64,000 nt of DNA from Dietzia alimentaria 72 (GTDB lineage Bacteria; Actinomycetota; Actinomycetes; Mycobacteriales; Mycobacteriaceae). Position 1 is the first letter of the stretch. Every line of letters starts with the position of its first letter. The stretch spans positions 310,001 through 374,000 of the forward strand of contig NZ_AGFF01000023.1 of assembly GCF_000226215.1 (NCBI RefSeq), written 5' to 3'. Shown here one piece after another: positions 11,670-21,986 of the stretch. The notes under the pieces were generated by a model that ran no database searches, was not told where the DNA came from, and saw nothing but the letters and a program-made list of their open reading frames with translations. The position numbers and the translations under genes were made by a program.

Positions 11670-11978
11670 ATGGGACTGGAACTGCTGCTGCCGCTGATGA
11701 TCATCGGACTTGTGGTCCTGATGTTCATGCAGAGTTCGAAGCAGCGAAAGGCCGTCAAGGCCCTCCGCGAGATGCAGGACTCACTTACCGTCGGCGACCG
11801 GGTGCTGACCACATCAGGTCTACGAGCCACCATCGCGACGATCGGCGACGAGACACTGATGCTCGAGATCGCCCCGGGCGTGAATACAGAGTGGGATCGT
11901 CGTGTCATCCGTGAGAAGGTCATCGACAACCCGGAAGGCGGCGGCATCTCCGAGGCGGACGCGTCGGGTTCCCGATAG
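11670..11978 (+). CDS. yajC: preprotein translocase subunit YajC
   Basis: A 102-aa small membrane protein of the SecDF-YajC accessory complex. It has one N-terminal membrane segment (about residues 3-18, L-L-L-P-L-M-I-I-G-L-V-V-L), a basic K-Q-R-K stop-transfer, then the conserved G-D-R-V-L-T-T-S-G-L and an SH3-like domain. The ATG at 11670 follows a strong AGGAGG at 11658-11663. The frame is open further upstream, but that part overlaps ruvB. secD and secF follow, as in most actinobacteria. Confidence 0.95.
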   Translation: MGLELLLPLMIIGLVVLMFMQSSKQRKAVKALREMQDSLTVGDRVLTTSGLRATIATIGDETLMLEIAPGVNTEWDRRVIREKVIDNPEGGGISEADASGSR

Positions 11979-11993
11979 ACGGCTACCTGCGAG

Positions 11994-11999
11994 TAGTGT
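11994..11999 (+). promoter_or_regulatory. possible secD -10 box
   Basis: TAGTGT lies 52 bases before the secD GTG in the 72-base yajC-secD gap. No convincing -35. Read-through from yajC is equally likely. Confidence 0.25.
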
Positions 12000-12050
12000 G
12001 ATGGGGCCGTCCAGCCGGAGGCCTCAGCCGAGACCGAGAGAGATCCCCCT

Positions 12051-13751
12051 GTGTCACCAGTACGTTCTCGGGGCGGCGACGCCCGACCCAGACCCTGGGC
12101 GCTTTTGTCCATATTTCTGCTCGTGCTTTTTGTCCTCTTCTTGGGGGCGTTCGCGGTAAGCGACAAGGGACTGACGCCCAAGCTGGGGATTGACCTACAG
12201 GGCGGCACCCGCGTCACGCTGATCCCCAAGGGACAGCCTGACCAGTCCGATCTACGACTGGCACAGGAGATCATCCGCGACCGCGTGGACGGGCTGGGAG
12301 TGGCCGGCACATCAGTGGTGATCGAAGGTAGCAATCTCGTACTGACAGTGCCCGGTGAGGACTCCAGCCAGGCCCGGGACCTCGGCACCACGTCGCAGTT
12401 GACGATCCGCCCCGTCCTTCAGGTGCAACCCGTTGCCGAAGGCGACCTCGAGCCGGTACCCGCGGCAAAGGGCGACCGCGAAGCCGTCGCCAAGGAGGTG
12501 GAGGAGGCGCGCCAGACCCGCCAGGGGGATCCACAGGAACTCGCCGAGGCGTTCTCCACCTTCCGTTGCCCTGAACGTGACGTCCTCGCGGGGTTCGACG
12601 ATCCCGCTGAGGCGCTTATCGCCTGTGGTGACGGTGCGAAGTACATCCTCGGCCCCGTGCCGCTGTTGATAGGCGAGCCAGAGGACGGTCAGCGCCTGGA
12701 CGGACAGCAGATCGTCAAGGATTCCGTGAGCCACGGATTCAGCCAGCAGGCCGGGAAGAACGAGGTCTCCTTCCGGTTCTCGGCCGGTCCCGGCCAGCAG
12801 GGAAGTGCCACCTGGTCTCAGCTGACCCAGGAGAACCTGCAACGCCAGATCGCGATCCTGCTGGACGGCTCGGTCATCAGCGCGCCCGTGGTCCAAGGCG
12901 TCACGCCGGTCGGATCGGCAACCTCCATCACCGGCGATTTCAACATCGACGAGGCGGCGTCGCTGGCAGCGAATCTTCGCTATGGTGCGCTACCCATCTC
13001 ATTCGAGGACCCCAACGTCGACAACGTGCCCGCGTCCATGGGACTCGCCTCTCTCGAAGCCGGGCTGCTGGCTGGAGCCATCGGCTTCCTCCTGGTCCTG
13101 GCCTACTCCGCCTTCTTCTATCGACTACTCGGCGTGCTCGCGTTCTTCTCGCTGCTGCTGTCGTTCCTCCTCACGTATGTCATGCTCGTCTTTCTCGGCT
13201 ATACCGTCGATTATAGTCTGGATCTGGCCGGCATTGCCGGTCTGGTGATCGGTATCGGCATGACCGCCGATTCTTACGTGGTGTTCTTTGAACGCATCAA
13301 GGATGAGCTTCGCGACGGGCACCGATTCAGATCAGCAGTCCCCAGGGCATGGAAGAGCGCGTCACGGACGATCGTCACCGGCAACATGGTTAGCCTGATC
13401 GGCGCTGTGGTCCTGTATCTTCTCGCCAGCGGAGAGGTGCGCGGGTTCGCTTTCACGCTCGGACTGTCCACCGTCATGGACGTGTTCGTCGCGTTCACTG
13501 TCACCTGGCCACTCGTCTACCTGGTTTCCACCAAGCCGCTGTTCGCCAAGACATGGGCCAACGGCATGGGGCGCATGGAAAACCTTCAGGCCGCCGCAGC
13601 TGAACAGCGTCGCCTGGATCGAGAGGCGGAGAGGGACAGCGAGAAGTCTGCGTCACGTGGTGTGAACGCGAGTATCCGCGGGCCTGGCGCAACCACCCTC
13701 GCCGAGACCCCAACGCAACGCCCCGCCAAGGATGAAGAGGAGGGACGATGA
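12051..13751 (+). CDS. secD: protein translocase subunit SecD
   Basis: A 566-aa SecD of the RND-like SecDF complex, which uses proton motive force to pull preproteins through SecYEG. It has one N-terminal membrane segment (about residues 16-36) and the conserved L-G-I-D-L-Q-G-G-T-R. A large periplasmic P1 domain follows with a charged low-complexity insertion (E, A, K rich, about residues 125-165). Five C-terminal membrane helices begin near residue 340. The insertion is common in actinobacterial SecD. The C-terminal tail after about residue 515 is polar and probably disordered. It overlaps secF by ATGA. Confidence 0.96.
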   Translation: MSPVRSRGGDARPRPWALLSIFLLVLFVLFLGAFAVSDKGLTPKLGIDLQGGTRVTLIPKGQPDQSDLRLAQEIIRDRVDGLGVAGTSVVIEGSNLVLTVPGEDSSQARDLGTTSQLTIRPVLQVQPVAEGDLEPVPAAKGDREAVAKEVEEARQTRQGDPQELAEAFSTFRCPERDVLAGFDDPAEALIACGDGAKYILGPVPLLIGEPEDGQRLDGQQIVKDSVSHGFSQQAGKNEVSFRFSAGPGQQGSATWSQLTQENLQRQIAILLDGSVISAPVVQGVTPVGSATSITGDFNIDEAASLAANLRYGALPISFEDPNVDNVPASMGLASLEAGLLAGAIGFLLVLAYSAFFYRLLGVLAFFSLLLSFLLTYVMLVFLGYTVDYSLDLAGIAGLVIGIGMTADSYVVFFERIKDELRDGHRFRSAVPRAWKSASRTIVTGNMVSLIGAVVLYLLASGEVRGFAFTLGLSTVMDVFVAFTVTWPLVYLVSTKPLFAKTWANGMGRMENLQAAAAEQRRLDREAERDSEKSASRGVNASIRGPGATTLAETPTQRPAKDEEEGR

Positions 13752-14809
13752 ACGCGCCCACCACCACCGCCCCCGAGGGCGGTAACCACTCTGCTCCGAG
13801 GTCCAAGGAAAGCCTTTTCACCCGGTTGTACACCGGCACCGGTGCATTCAACATCGTGCCGAACCGACGCAAGCTCTACGTCCTGACGCTGGTGATCGTC
13901 TCGATCTGCCTGTTCAGCATTCTGTTTCGTGGATTCAGCTTCGGCATCGACTTCACGGGCGGCACCAAACTGACCATGCCCGCGGGCAACCATGATGAAG
14001 ACCGCGTGGCGATGGTGGTCGAAGAATCGCTAGGCGAGGAGCCACAAACCGTCCAGACGGTCGGCGCCGGCGACGCGCGGGTCATCGAGTTGGAGACGAG
14101 GTTCCTCGACAGCGACGAGGTACGAGCGGCAAAGAACGCCCTCTTCGAGGAGTTCCAGCCGGTCAATTCCAATGGCGTGCCGTCCATCGATGTAATTGGC
14201 GATTCCGCTCGAAGCGAGAGCTGGGGAGGCCAGGTCACGGAGAAGGCGCTGATCGCACTCGTGGTGTTCCTCGTCGTGGTATTCGGCTACATCGCTTTCC
14301 GGTTCGAGTGGCGAATGGCGACCGCCGCAATCATCGCGTTGCTGTACGACGTAGTGACCACCGCCGGCATCTATTCGATCGTCGGGTTCGAGGTCACACC
14401 CGCAACTATTATCGGTCTCCTCACCATCCTCGGGTTCTCGCTGTACGACACCGTAGTTGTGTTCGACAAGGTCGAGGAGAATACGCGTGGGCTCAAACAC
14501 ACCGCGCGCAGCACCTATGCCGAAGAAGCCAACCTCGGTGTTAACGAGACCCTCATGCGTTCGATTCACACCACCGTCATCGGCGTGCTTCCGCTGCTGT
14601 CCCTGGTGATCATCGCCGTATGGATCCTCGGCGTGGGTACGCTGCTCGACCTGGCAATCGTCCAGATGGTCGGAATCATCACCGGTACATTTTCTTCTGT
14701 GTTCCTGGCGACCCCGCTGCTGGTGACCCTCACGGAACGGGACCCTGAGATCAAGCGCCAGACCGCCAAAGTCCTGGCCCGCCGCGAGAAGGCTGAGGCC
14801 ATCGCGTGA
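13748..14809 (+). CDS. secF: protein translocase subunit SecF
   Basis: A 353-aa SecF, partner of SecD. It has an N-terminal cytoplasmic segment of about 40 residues, a first membrane helix (about 42-62), and the signature F-G-I-D-F-T-G-G-T-K-L. Five further helices lie in the C-terminal half, including the conserved L-L-Y-D-V-V-T-T and G-F-S-L-Y-D-T-V-V-V-F-D blocks. ATG overlaps the secD stop, and the secF stop overlaps the apt start (GTGA). Confidence 0.97.
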   Translation: MNAPTTTAPEGGNHSAPRSKESLFTRLYTGTGAFNIVPNRRKLYVLTLVIVSICLFSILFRGFSFGIDFTGGTKLTMPAGNHDEDRVAMVVEESLGEEPQTVQTVGAGDARVIELETRFLDSDEVRAAKNALFEEFQPVNSNGVPSIDVIGDSARSESWGGQVTEKALIALVVFLVVVFGYIAFRFEWRMATAAIIALLYDVVTTAGIYSIVGFEVTPATIIGLLTILGFSLYDTVVVFDKVEENTRGLKHTARSTYAEEANLGVNETLMRSIHTTVIGVLPLLSLVIIAVWILGVGTLLDLAIVQMVGIITGTFSSVFLATPLLVTLTERDPEIKRQTAKVLARREKAEAIA

Positions 14810-15363
14810 CAGAGACTTCACTCACCCAGGTCTCCCCAGACATCAGCTCCGCGGTGGAGAAACTGATGCGCCGCGTAGAAGACTTCCCGTCCTCCGGTGT
14901 GCAGTTCTGTGACCTCACCCCCGTGTTCGCTGACGCCCACGGGTTCAACGCCGTGATCAAGGGGCTCGTTGCAGGACACGAGGTCGGCACCATCGACTAC
15001 GTCGCCGGTCTTGACGCGCGCGGATTCCTACTCGCCGGAGCGGTGGCCGTGCGGCTCCACACCGGTGTTCTGGCCATCCGTAAAGCCGGAAAGCTTCCGC
15101 CGCCGGTGCACTCCCGTTCCTACGAGCTCGAGTACGGCGCCGCTACGTTGGAACTGCCGGCCGACGGTCTCGACCTAAGAGGCAAGCGTGTCCTCGTGGT
15201 CGACGACGTGCTCGCCACCGGCGGCACACTCGGTGCAGCAGTGGGACTCCTCGACGACTGCGGTGCGATCGTCGCGGGGCTGTCGGTCGTTCTGGAAGTT
15301 CCCGGTCTCGGAGGTCGGGATAGACTGGCCGGCACGCCGCTGACCTGTCTCACGGTCGCGTGA
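14806..15363 (+). CDS. apt: adenine phosphoribosyltransferase
   Basis: A 185-aa purine salvage enzyme converting adenine and PRPP to AMP. The type I PRTase PRPP-binding motif [13 protein letters not shown] is at about residues 127-139. [10 protein letters not shown] near the N-terminus and G-L-D-A-R-G-F-L are APT-specific. The 4-base overlap with secF and position before rel match the conserved secDF-apt-rel order. A GGCCGT/ACGGCC hairpin lies just after the stop. Confidence 0.96.
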   Translation: MTETSLTQVSPDISSAVEKLMRRVEDFPSSGVQFCDLTPVFADAHGFNAVIKGLVAGHEVGTIDYVAGLDARGFLLAGAVAVRLHTGVLAIRKAGKLPPPVHSRSYELEYGAATLELPADGLDLRGKRVLVVDDVLATGGTLGAAVGLLDDCGAIVAGLSVVLEVPGLGGRDRLAGTPLTCLTVA

Positions 15364-15368
15364 CCCCC

Positions 15369-15385
15369 GGCCGTTAACGACGGCC
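15369..15385. terminator. small hairpin between apt and rel
   Basis: GGCCGT-TAACG-ACGGCC forms a perfect 6-bp stem and 5-base loop, 24 bases before the rel start. There is no T-run. It may be a weak terminator or attenuator that reduces read-through into rel. Confidence 0.35.
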
Positions 15386-15409
15386 CGGTACCGGAGGGAC
15401 AAGCCTGAG

Positions 15410-17773
15410 ATGACGCAACAACAGGATCCGCCCGGTGCGGACGGGCGCGATGTACCGCCCGGGCAGAAGGCCCAGTCCGAATCCACAACCCAGCCTCTCC
15501 CCGTGATCCCGGGTGCCCGGCCGTCAGCCGGTCGTCGGGTACGTGCGCGCTGGGCGCGACGCCTCACGTCCGGCCTCACTGTCACATCGACTCCAGCGGT
15601 TCTTGAACCGCTGGTCCGCGTACACCGGATGCACCACGCCAAAGCCGACGTCGGGCTTCTCGCCCGCGCCTACGCGCTCGCCGAGAGGCAGCATGACGGC
15701 GTGTACCGCAAGTCGGGCGACCCATATATCACGCACCCCCTCGCCGTGGCCACGATTTGTGCAGAGATGGGAATGGACACCACCACGCTGGTGGCCGCGC
15801 TGCTGCACGACACAGTGGAGGACACTGACTACTCGCTGGAAGCCCTCTCCGGGGATTTCGGGGGTGAGGTCGCGCACCTGGTGGACGGCGTGACCAAACT
15901 CGACAAGGTCGAGTTCGGTGAGGCCGCCGAGGCGGAGACCATCCGAAAGATGATCATCGCGATGGCGCATGACCCGCGCGTACTGGTCATCAAAGTCGGC
16001 GACCGCTTGCACAACATGCGCACCATGCGTTTTCTTCCGCCAGAAAAGCAGGTGAAAAAGGCCCGGGAGACCCTCGAGGTGATCGCACCCCTCGCGCACC
16101 GCCTCGGCATGGCCACCATCAAGTGGGAACTCGAAGACCTGGCGTTCGCGATACTGGAGCCCAAAAAGTATCAGGAGATCGTCAGGCTGGTCGCCGACAG
16201 AGCGCCGAGTCGCGACGTCTACCTCGCGACCGTCACCAGCCGTGTTACGTCCGAGCTGGAAAAGGCGAATATTCAGGCCCGCGTTGAAGGCCGGCCTAAG
16301 CACTACTGGTCCATTTATCAGAAGATGATCGTGCGGGGTCGCGAGTTCGACGAGATCCACGACCTCGTGGGCATCCGGGTCCTCTGCGAGGACGTGCGCG
16401 ACTGCTATGCCGCGATCGGCGTGGTGCACTCCACCTGGAAGCCCATGCCCGGTCGTTTCAAGGATTACATCGCACAACCTCGGTTCGGTGTCTATCGCTC
16501 GCTTCACACCACCGTGATCGGTCCGGACGGCAAACCCCTCGAGATCCAGATCCGTACCCACGAGATGCACCGCAATGCTGAGTACGGCATCGCGGCTCAC
16601 TGGCGGTACAAGGAGACCCGCGGTAAGCACCACGGCGACCCAAGTGAAGTCGACGAGATGGCGTGGATGCGTCAGCTGCTGAGCTGGCAGCGTGAGGCGG
16701 CCGACCCCGGGGAATTCCTCGACTCGTTGCGTTTCGAGATGACCAGCAAGGAGATCTTCGTCTTTACGCCGAAGGGCGACGTGGTCAACCTTCCTGTGGG
16801 CGCTACACCTGTGGACTTCGCCTATGCGGTCCACACCGAGGTGGGTCACCGGTGCATCGGCGCCCGAGTCAACGGGAAGTTGGTGGCGCTCGAGCGTCCG
16901 CTGGAAAACGGCGAGGTCGTCGAGGTCTTCACCTCCAAGGATCCTAACGCCGGCCCGAGCCTCGACTGGCAGAAGTTCGTGGTCTCCGGTCGGGCCAAGA
17001 GTTCTATCCGGCAGTGGTTCGCCAAGGAACGTCGCGAAGAAGCTCTGGAGCGCGGCAAAGACCTCATCACACGGGAGGTCCGACGAGGCGGTGTTCCCGT
17101 CCACCGGGTCTTCTCCAACGAGTCGATCGCCGGCATCGCCCGTGAACTCGGTTTCACCGACGTGACTGGCCTGTATACGGCTATCGGTGAGAACCATGTC
17201 TCCGCCAAGCACATCGTCGGCCGGCTCGTCGCCGCACACGGTGGCGTCGACGAGGTCACCGAGGAACTGGCCGATCGCTCCCGCGACAAGACCATCGCCC
17301 CGCACCGGTCGGCTCCGTCGGGGGCCGGCGTCCTCGTGGGCGGAGTGGAGGACGTTCACGCGAAGCTCGCCCGGTGTTGTACGCCTGTCCCCGGTGACGA
17401 GGTCCTAGGATTCATCACCCGGGGTGGCACTGTAAGCGTGCACCGCACGGATTGCACAAATGCCTCGAACTTGCACCGGGAGCCCGAGAGGCTGGTCAAG
17501 GTGGAATGGGCGCCGCAGCCTGGGGCGGTCTTCCTGGTGGCAATCCAGGTCGAGGCTCTCGACCGTCATCGTCTTCTGTCGGACGTGACCAAGGTCCTGG
17601 CGGACGAGAAGGTCAATATCCTTTCCGCGTCCGTGCAGACTGGAGGCGATGACAGGGTGGCAATCTCCCGGTTCACGTTCGAGATGGCCGACCCTAAACA
17701 TCTGGGGCACGTCCTGTCCACGGTCCGTCGCGTCGAAGGGGTCTTTGACGTCAACCGGGTGACGTCAAACTAG
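15410..17773 (+). CDS. rel: bifunctional (p)ppGpp synthetase/hydrolase Rel
   Basis: A 787-aa long RSH enzyme that makes and degrades (p)ppGpp in the stringent response. An N-terminal polar extension of about 60 residues is followed by the HD hydrolase domain (H-D-T-V-E-D-T at 133-139, intact). The synthetase domain contains [16 protein letters not shown] (RXKD-type, hence bifunctional). A TGS domain (begins [10 protein letters not shown]), a helical/zinc-finger region with [10 protein letters not shown], and a C-terminal ACT domain complete it. With a hydrolase HD intact and no second RSH here, it is the standard actinobacterial Rel. Confidence 0.97.
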   Translation: MTQQQDPPGADGRDVPPGQKAQSESTTQPLPVIPGARPSAGRRVRARWARRLTSGLTVTSTPAVLEPLVRVHRMHHAKADVGLLARAYALAERQHDGVYRKSGDPYITHPLAVATICAEMGMDTTTLVAALLHDTVEDTDYSLEALSGDFGGEVAHLVDGVTKLDKVEFGEAAEAETIRKMIIAMAHDPRVLVIKVGDRLHNMRTMRFLPPEKQVKKARETLEVIAPLAHRLGMATIKWELEDLAFAILEPKKYQEIVRLVADRAPSRDVYLATVTSRVTSELEKANIQARVEGRPKHYWSIYQKMIVRGREFDEIHDLVGIRVLCEDVRDCYAAIGVVHSTWKPMPGRFKDYIAQPRFGVYRSLHTTVIGPDGKPLEIQIRTHEMHRNAEYGIAAHWRYKETRGKHHGDPSEVDEMAWMRQLLSWQREAADPGEFLDSLRFEMTSKEIFVFTPKGDVVNLPVGATPVDFAYAVHTEVGHRCIGARVNGKLVALERPLENGEVVEVFTSKDPNAGPSLDWQKFVVSGRAKSSIRQWFAKERREEALERGKDLITREVRRGGVPVHRVFSNESIAGIARELGFTDVTGLYTAIGENHVSAKHIVGRLVAAHGGVDEVTEELADRSRDKTIAPHRSAPSGAGVLVGGVEDVHAKLARCCTPVPGDEVLGFITRGGTVSVHRTDCTNASNLHREPERLVKVEWAPQPGAVFLVAIQVEALDRHRLLSDVTKVLADEKVNILSASVQTGGDDRVAISRFTFEMADPKHLGHVLSTVRRVEGVFDVNRVTSN

Positions 17774-17786
17774 GGGACGCCAACGG

Positions 17787-17808
17787 CCGAGGGGATGTCA
17801 GGCCTCGG
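17787..17808. terminator. possible bidirectional terminator hairpin
   Basis: CCGAGG (17787-17792) and CCTCGG (17803-17808) can pair across a 10-base loop. It sits between the convergent 3' ends of rel and the cyclophilin gene, slightly overlapping the latter. Weak. Confidence 0.3.
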
Positions 17809-18715
17809 GAAGTCCGGCTTGGTCGTCAACGGTCATGCGCTTGATCGCGACAGGCTTGACGGGCACGTCGAAGTCAGGATCTGTCTGGTCGTCGCTCTTC
17901 ACTCCAGCCTTAGCAATCTTGTCCAGCACTTCGAGCCCCGATTCGTCAATGGTTCCGAGTACCGCGAAATTGGGGGGCAGCATCGTGTCTCCAAAGGTGA
18001 GGAAGAACTGGCTACCTCCGGAGTCCGGTGCCTGGAACTTTGGCGCCGCCACGGTTCCGCGGGGATAGACAGACATTCCGGACTGGTCGTCAGCCAGGGC
18101 GAGGTCGGTGGGCGGCTCGTCCTGAACGGTGTAGCCAGCACTGCCGAAACCCGTGCGAGTCGGATCTCCGCACTGCAGCACGGAGATGCCCTCGTCCTCG
18201 GACAGGCGGTGGCACTGGGTGTCGTTGTAGAAGTCGCGCTCGGTCAGGTGAACGAAGCTCGCGACGTTGCAGGGTGCATTCGCACGGTCAACCGTCAGCG
18301 GGATATCACCTGCGCTGGTGGTGATGTTGACCTCGGCGGTACCTCTGCGCGGCTGGTCTCCGGTCGGCGGCTCTTCGCTTCTCCCGAGCTCGTCTAACTG
18401 GTCCACCAACTCGTTCTGGCGGGCTACCTGCTCCTCTGCTTCCGCGCCCTTGCCTTCGGCCTCCGCCGGGTCGGCTTTCTCCAGCTTGGCAGCCTCGTCA
18501 GGGGCGTACTCGCAGGAGATCCAGTCGGCCGCGTACTGCTCGGCGCGGGCCTCTTCGGCCTTCTTCCAGACCACCACTCCGACGATGCCCAGCAGAACCA
18601 CCACAACCACAGAGGCCGCGCCGATCTTCAGCTGCTTCTCGCGTCGGGCCTGGGCCTCCATCTGCTCGCGCAGACGCTGACGCGCCTCTGCTCGGCGTTC
18701 CTGGTTGGTGGACAC
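17798..18715 (-). CDS. ppiB: membrane-anchored cyclophilin-type peptidyl-prolyl isomerase
   Basis: A 305-aa protein on the minus strand. It has a basic, charged N-terminal helix (about residues 5-28) followed by one membrane segment (about 30-50, V-V-V-V-V-L-L-G-I-V-G-V-V-V-W). A Glu/Ala-rich linker (about 60-110) precedes the cyclophilin domain, which contains N-V-A-S-F-V-H-L, F-Y-N-D-T-Q-C-H-R and G-S-Q-F-F-L-T-F. The topology suggests the isomerase domain is outside the membrane, helping fold exported proteins. The GTG start is preceded by AGGAGG on the minus strand. Its position next to rel is as in M. tuberculosis Rv2582. Confidence 0.9.
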   Translation of the reverse strand: MSTNQERRAEARQRLREQMEAQARREKQLKIGAASVVVVVLLGIVGVVVWKKAEEARAEQYAADWISCEYAPDEAAKLEKADPAEAEGKGAEAEEQVARQNELVDQLDELGRSEEPPTGDQPRRGTAEVNITTSAGDIPLTVDRANAPCNVASFVHLTERDFYNDTQCHRLSEDEGISVLQCGDPTRTGFGSAGYTVQDEPPTDLALADDQSGMSVYPRGTVAAPKFQAPDSGGSQFFLTFGDTMLPPNFAVLGTIDESGLEVLDKIAKAGVKSDDQTDPDFDVPVKPVAIKRMTVDDQAGLPEA

Positions 18716-18764
18716 TGACCCTCCTGGGTACCTGGACTAGGCTGGAACGGTCGGCTGGATCCAC

Positions 18765-18780
18765 AGGGGGCGAGCCCCCT
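18765..18780. repeat. perfect GC hairpin in divergent intergenic region
   Basis: AGGGGG-CGAG-CCCCCT gives a perfect 6-bp stem with a 4-base loop, within the 211-base gap between the divergent cyclophilin and hydrolase genes. It could be in the 5' UTR of the minus-strand gene. No confident promoter was seen in the rest of this gap. Confidence 0.45.
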
Positions 18781-18926
18781 CGGTCGGAGACCCAAAGCGG
18801 TCCAGCCCGGAGTCCTTGTCTACCAGGTCGGGCTGAGATCGCCGTACACCACTCCGGTGCCGGGGGTCGTTCGCTCGACAGTCCGCGACAAACGTGGTGG
18901 ATGCATGAAGAAGAGGAGTGCGTGAC

Positions 18927-19592
18927 ATGCAGATCGTCGGTTTTCCGGCCGGGATGTTACAGACCAACTGCTACATCGTGTCCGACGACGCGGGGGACTG
19001 CGTGATCGTTGATCCGGGCCAGGACGCAGAGGAGCAAGTCCGGCAGCAGATCTCCGAGACCGGACTGCGGCCCCGCGCGGTCCTGCTCACGCACGGCCAC
19101 CTGGACCACATCTGGAATGCCCAGCAGGTCGCTGATCACTATCGGGTGGCCGCCTATATACATCCGGAGGATCGCGTCATGTTGTCGGACCCCGGGAAGG
19201 GTTTGTCGCTCGATCTGTCGGCGATGCTCAAAGACGTGACTTTCACTGAACCCGCTGAAGTGATCGAGGTGTTCGACGGTGACTCATTGACGTTCGGTTC
19301 GATGACCTTCGATGTGGACCACGTCCCCGGCCACAGCCCGGGCTCGGTGTCGTTCCGGATCACGGTCCCTACCGAGCAAGGGCCGCGGGTGGTCGTTCTG
19401 GGTGGCGACGTCCTGTTTCAGGACGGCGTGGGACGCACTGACCTACCAGCGGGGGACACCGAGGTGTTGATGCAGTCGATCTCCCAGAAGTTTCTGGCGC
19501 TAGACGACGACGCGGTGGTGCTCCCCGGCCACGGCCCGTCCACCACGATCGGTCGGGAACGCAGGTCTAACCCGTTCCTGCGCGATCTCTGA
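18927..19592 (+). CDS. metallo-beta-lactamase-fold hydrolase (glyoxalase II-like)
   Basis: A 221-aa MBL-fold enzyme. The zinc motif T-H-G-H-L-D-H lies at residues 55-61. V-D-P-G-Q, a later H-V-P-G-H-S-P-G-S-V and the C-terminal V-L-P-G-H-G-P-S-T complete the metal site expected for glyoxalase II-like hydrolases. The physiological thiol ester is unknown; mycolata use mycothiol, so a mycothiol-linked substrate is plausible but is inference. I chose ATG 18927 because AGAGGAG at 18912-18918 is well spaced. A GTG at 18918 is inside that RBS. Equivalent to M. tuberculosis Rv2581c by position. Confidence 0.9.
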   Translation: MQIVGFPAGMLQTNCYIVSDDAGDCVIVDPGQDAEEQVRQQISETGLRPRAVLLTHGHLDHIWNAQQVADHYRVAAYIHPEDRVMLSDPGKGLSLDLSAMLKDVTFTEPAEVIEVFDGDSLTFGSMTFDVDHVPGHSPGSVSFRITVPTEQGPRVVVLGGDVLFQDGVGRTDLPAGDTEVLMQSISQKFLALDDDAVVLPGHGPSTTIGRERRSNPFLRDL

Positions 19593-19640
19593 CCCGCCCC
19601 CGCGCATGCCCACCCCTCTAGACCCAAGGATTGACCACAC

Positions 19641-20921
19641 GTGACCGGCTCCGAAAAGAAGACCGCTCTCAAGGCGCCCAAGGGCGTCCCTGACTACGTT
19701 CCCCCGGCCTCCGCCGGGTTCGTCGCCGTGCGGGAGGCCATCACGTCCGCCGCGCGTCGCGCGGGGTACGGCCATATCGAGCTGCCGATCTTCGAGGACA
19801 CCGCGCTGTTCGCACGTGGCGTGGGGGAGTCGACCGATGTCGTGTCCAAGGAGATGTACTCGTTCACTGACCGCGGCGGCCGGAGTGTGACCCTGCGACC
19901 GGAGGGCACAGCCGGGGTTATGCGCGCTGTTATCGAGCACGGTCTGGACCGGGGCCAGTTGCCGGTCAAGCTCTGTTACGCGGGTCCGTTCTTTCGATAT
20001 GAACGTCCGCAGGCGGGTCGGTACCGCCAGCTTCAGCAGGTCGGCATCGAGGCGATCGGCGTGGATGACCCGGCGCTGGACGCGGAGGTCATCGCGGTGG
20101 CCGACGAGGCGTTCCGGTCACTCGGATTATCCGGCTTCCGTTTGGAATTGACGTCTCTGGGCGACGAGACCTGCCGGCCGGAGTACCGAGAGCGTCTTCA
20201 GAGCTTCCTTGGGGGCCTGGACCTCGATGAGGCGACGCGGGAACGTGCGCGGATGAACCCGCTACGGGTACTCGACGACAAACGTCCCGAGGTCCGTGCC
20301 CAGCTGGCGGATGCCCCGTTGATGGTCGACCACTTATCGGACGTGAGTGCGGAGCACTTCGCCGAGGTGCGCGCACACCTGACCGCGCTGGGCGTGCCGT
20401 ACGAGGTCAACCCGCGCATGGTGCGCGGCCTGGACTACTACACCAAGACGACGTTCGAGTTCGTTCACGACGGGCTCGGGGCCCAGTCGGGGATCGGCGG
20501 AGGCGGTCGGTATGACGGTCTCATGGAGCAGCTGGGCGGCCAGGCGCTGTCGGGGATCGGCTTCGGAATCGGCGTCGATCGAACCGTGCTCGCACTCGAG
20601 GCCGAGGGGATCGATCCGGGGGCCGGCGGGCGTGTGGACGTCTACGGCGTCGCGCTGGGCGCACAGGCCAGAGCCGCGATGGTCCCGTTGTTGGCAGAGT
20701 TCCGGCGCATCAGAGTCCGCGCCGACATGGCGTACGGTGGACGCGGCATGAAGGGCGCTTTCAAGGCCGCGGACCGGTCAGGGGCGATGGTAACCGTAGT
20801 GGTGGGCGAGGACGAACTCGCCGCCGGCACGGCGGTCGTCAAGACCATGGCGACGGGCGAGCAACACCCCATCCCGCTGGATTCGGTGGTGTCGCACGTG
20901 GCGGGCCTACTGACCGACTGA
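19641..20921 (+). CDS. hisS: histidyl-tRNA synthetase
   Basis: A 426-aa class II synthetase charging tRNA-His. The N-terminus has the [10 protein letters not shown] block. Class II motif 2 is [14 protein letters not shown], the histidine-specific R-G-L-D-Y-Y-T segment follows, and motif 3 is [10 protein letters not shown]. The C-terminal anticodon-binding domain starts near residue 330. The GTG start lies 49 bases after the hydrolase stop. A hairpin spans its stop codon, facing a convergent gene. Confidence 0.97.
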   Translation: MTGSEKKTALKAPKGVPDYVPPASAGFVAVREAITSAARRAGYGHIELPIFEDTALFARGVGESTDVVSKEMYSFTDRGGRSVTLRPEGTAGVMRAVIEHGLDRGQLPVKLCYAGPFFRYERPQAGRYRQLQQVGIEAIGVDDPALDAEVIAVADEAFRSLGLSGFRLELTSLGDETCRPEYRERLQSFLGGLDLDEATRERARMNPLRVLDDKRPEVRAQLADAPLMVDHLSDVSAEHFAEVRAHLTALGVPYEVNPRMVRGLDYYTKTTFEFVHDGLGAQSGIGGGGRYDGLMEQLGGQALSGIGFGIGVDRTVLALEAEGIDPGAGGRVDVYGVALGAQARAAMVPLLAEFRRIRVRADMAYGGRGMKGAFKAADRSGAMVTVVVGEDELAAGTAVVKTMATGEQHPIPLDSVVSHVAGLLTD

Positions 20922-20929
20922 GGGTCGGT
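20913..20929. terminator. hairpin at the hisS/metallopeptidase convergence
   Basis: ACCGAC-TGAGG-GTCGGT is a perfect 6-bp stem with a 5-base loop that includes the hisS stop codon. It lies between two convergent genes only 19 bases apart. No T-run on either strand. Confidence 0.4.
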
Positions 20930-20940
20930 GCCGGGTAGCT

Positions 20941-21858
20941 CTAGATCCGGGCGTTGAAGGTGTCGCAGGCCTGCATCGAGCCCTGCTCGTAGCCGACGAG
21001 GAACCACTGCCGGCGCATCTCGGACGAGCCGTGGGTCCACGACCCCGGGTCGACGCGGGCTCCACCGGAGCGCTGGATGTGGTCGTCTCCGATCGCTTCG
21101 GCGGTTTGAACGATCCCGTCCACGTCTTGCGCGGTGAGGCTCTCCAGTAGCGGCGGACCGCCGTCCGGAGCGGGCGAGGAGGTGGCGTAGTGGGCCCACA
21201 GGCCTGCGTAGCAATCAGCCTGGAGCTCGACCCGGACGGCGCCCGACGAAGCGCCCTGTGGGTCCTGCTGTGAGCGTTGTATGTTGTCGAGCATGGTCTG
21301 AAGGTGGTGCCCGAATTCGTGTGCCACGACGTACATCTGCGCCGCACCATCTGGGGAACCGCCGAGCTGACCCACCAGAACCTCATCAAAGAACGCGGGA
21401 TCGATGTAGACCTCCTGGCCCGCAGGGCAGTAGAACGGTCCGATGTCCGACGAGGCGGCGCCGCAGCCGGTGTTGATCGCGCCGGTGAAGATGTTGGTGT
21501 GTGGCTGGACCCAATTCCTCCCGGCTTGCTCAGGCAATTGCGCGTTCCAGACGTCCTCGAGACTCTCTGTGGTGGCCACGATCCGACAGATGGTGTCGGA
21601 GTTGGCCTGTTGGAGGTCGCACTGGTCGATGTGTTCCTGGAGCTCCTGCGCGGAGTCGGACCGCTGTCCCTGACTGCTGGTGCCGCCCGAGTCGAGTCCT
21701 AGCTGTCCCGGATCGACGCCCAGGAAAAGTGCGATGACGACGACGACAATGCCGCCGACGCCACCACCGACAGCCATTCCGCGTCGGCCGCCGCGACCCC
21801 CGCGGCCTCCGCCGGACACCCCGCTGGTATCAAGACGCCCGCCCTGCCTGAAAGTCAT
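20941..21858 (-). CDS. YpfJ-type neutral zinc metallopeptidase, membrane-anchored
   Basis: A 305-aa minus-strand protein. It has a Gly/Arg-rich N-terminus, one membrane segment (about residues 29-46, [14 protein letters not shown]) and an extracytoplasmic domain with the zinc-protease motif H-E-F-G-H at 180-184. [23 protein letters not shown] and S-F-N-A or F-N-A-R-I-type C-termini are typical of the family (M. tuberculosis Rv2575c). I chose ATG 21858, which has GGAGGAG just upstream on the minus strand. The frame is open to 21927, but no RBS supports that. The substrate is unknown. Confidence 0.9.
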   Translation of the reverse strand: MTFRQGGRLDTSGVSGGGRGGRGGRRGMAVGGGVGGIVVVVIALFLGVDPGQLGLDSGGTSSQGQRSDSAQELQEHIDQCDLQQANSDTICRIVATTESLEDVWNAQLPEQAGRNWVQPHTNIFTGAINTGCGAASSDIGPFYCPAGQEVYIDPAFFDEVLVGQLGGSPDGAAQMYVVAHEFGHHLQTMLDNIQRSQQDPQGASSGAVRVELQADCYAGLWAHYATSSPAPDGGPPLLESLTAQDVDGIVQTAEAIGDDHIQRSGGARVDPGSWTHGSSEMRRQWFLVGYEQGSMQACDTFNARI

Positions 21859-21927
21859 CGCTTGCCCTCTCCTCCGCGGGCGCCTCGGATGCTTCCGGTA
21901 GGGCCCGCTGCCCCTGTTTACGGACAT

Positions 21928-21933
21928 ACTCTA
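21928..21933 (-). promoter_or_regulatory. possible metallopeptidase -10 box
   Basis: Minus-strand TAGAGT, 70 bases before the ATG of the zinc metallopeptidase, inside the 228-base divergent region shared with aspS. Confidence 0.35.
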
Positions 21934-21986
21934 TGGCCGGCCCGAGAGAGGTGGCCGCCGAGACGTGAATACTCGTGTGGTGGACG

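Noticed and set aside
15524-17359. 611-codon antisense frame over rel
   Set aside because: Shadow of the rel codon pattern; His- and Asp-rich translation without any motif.
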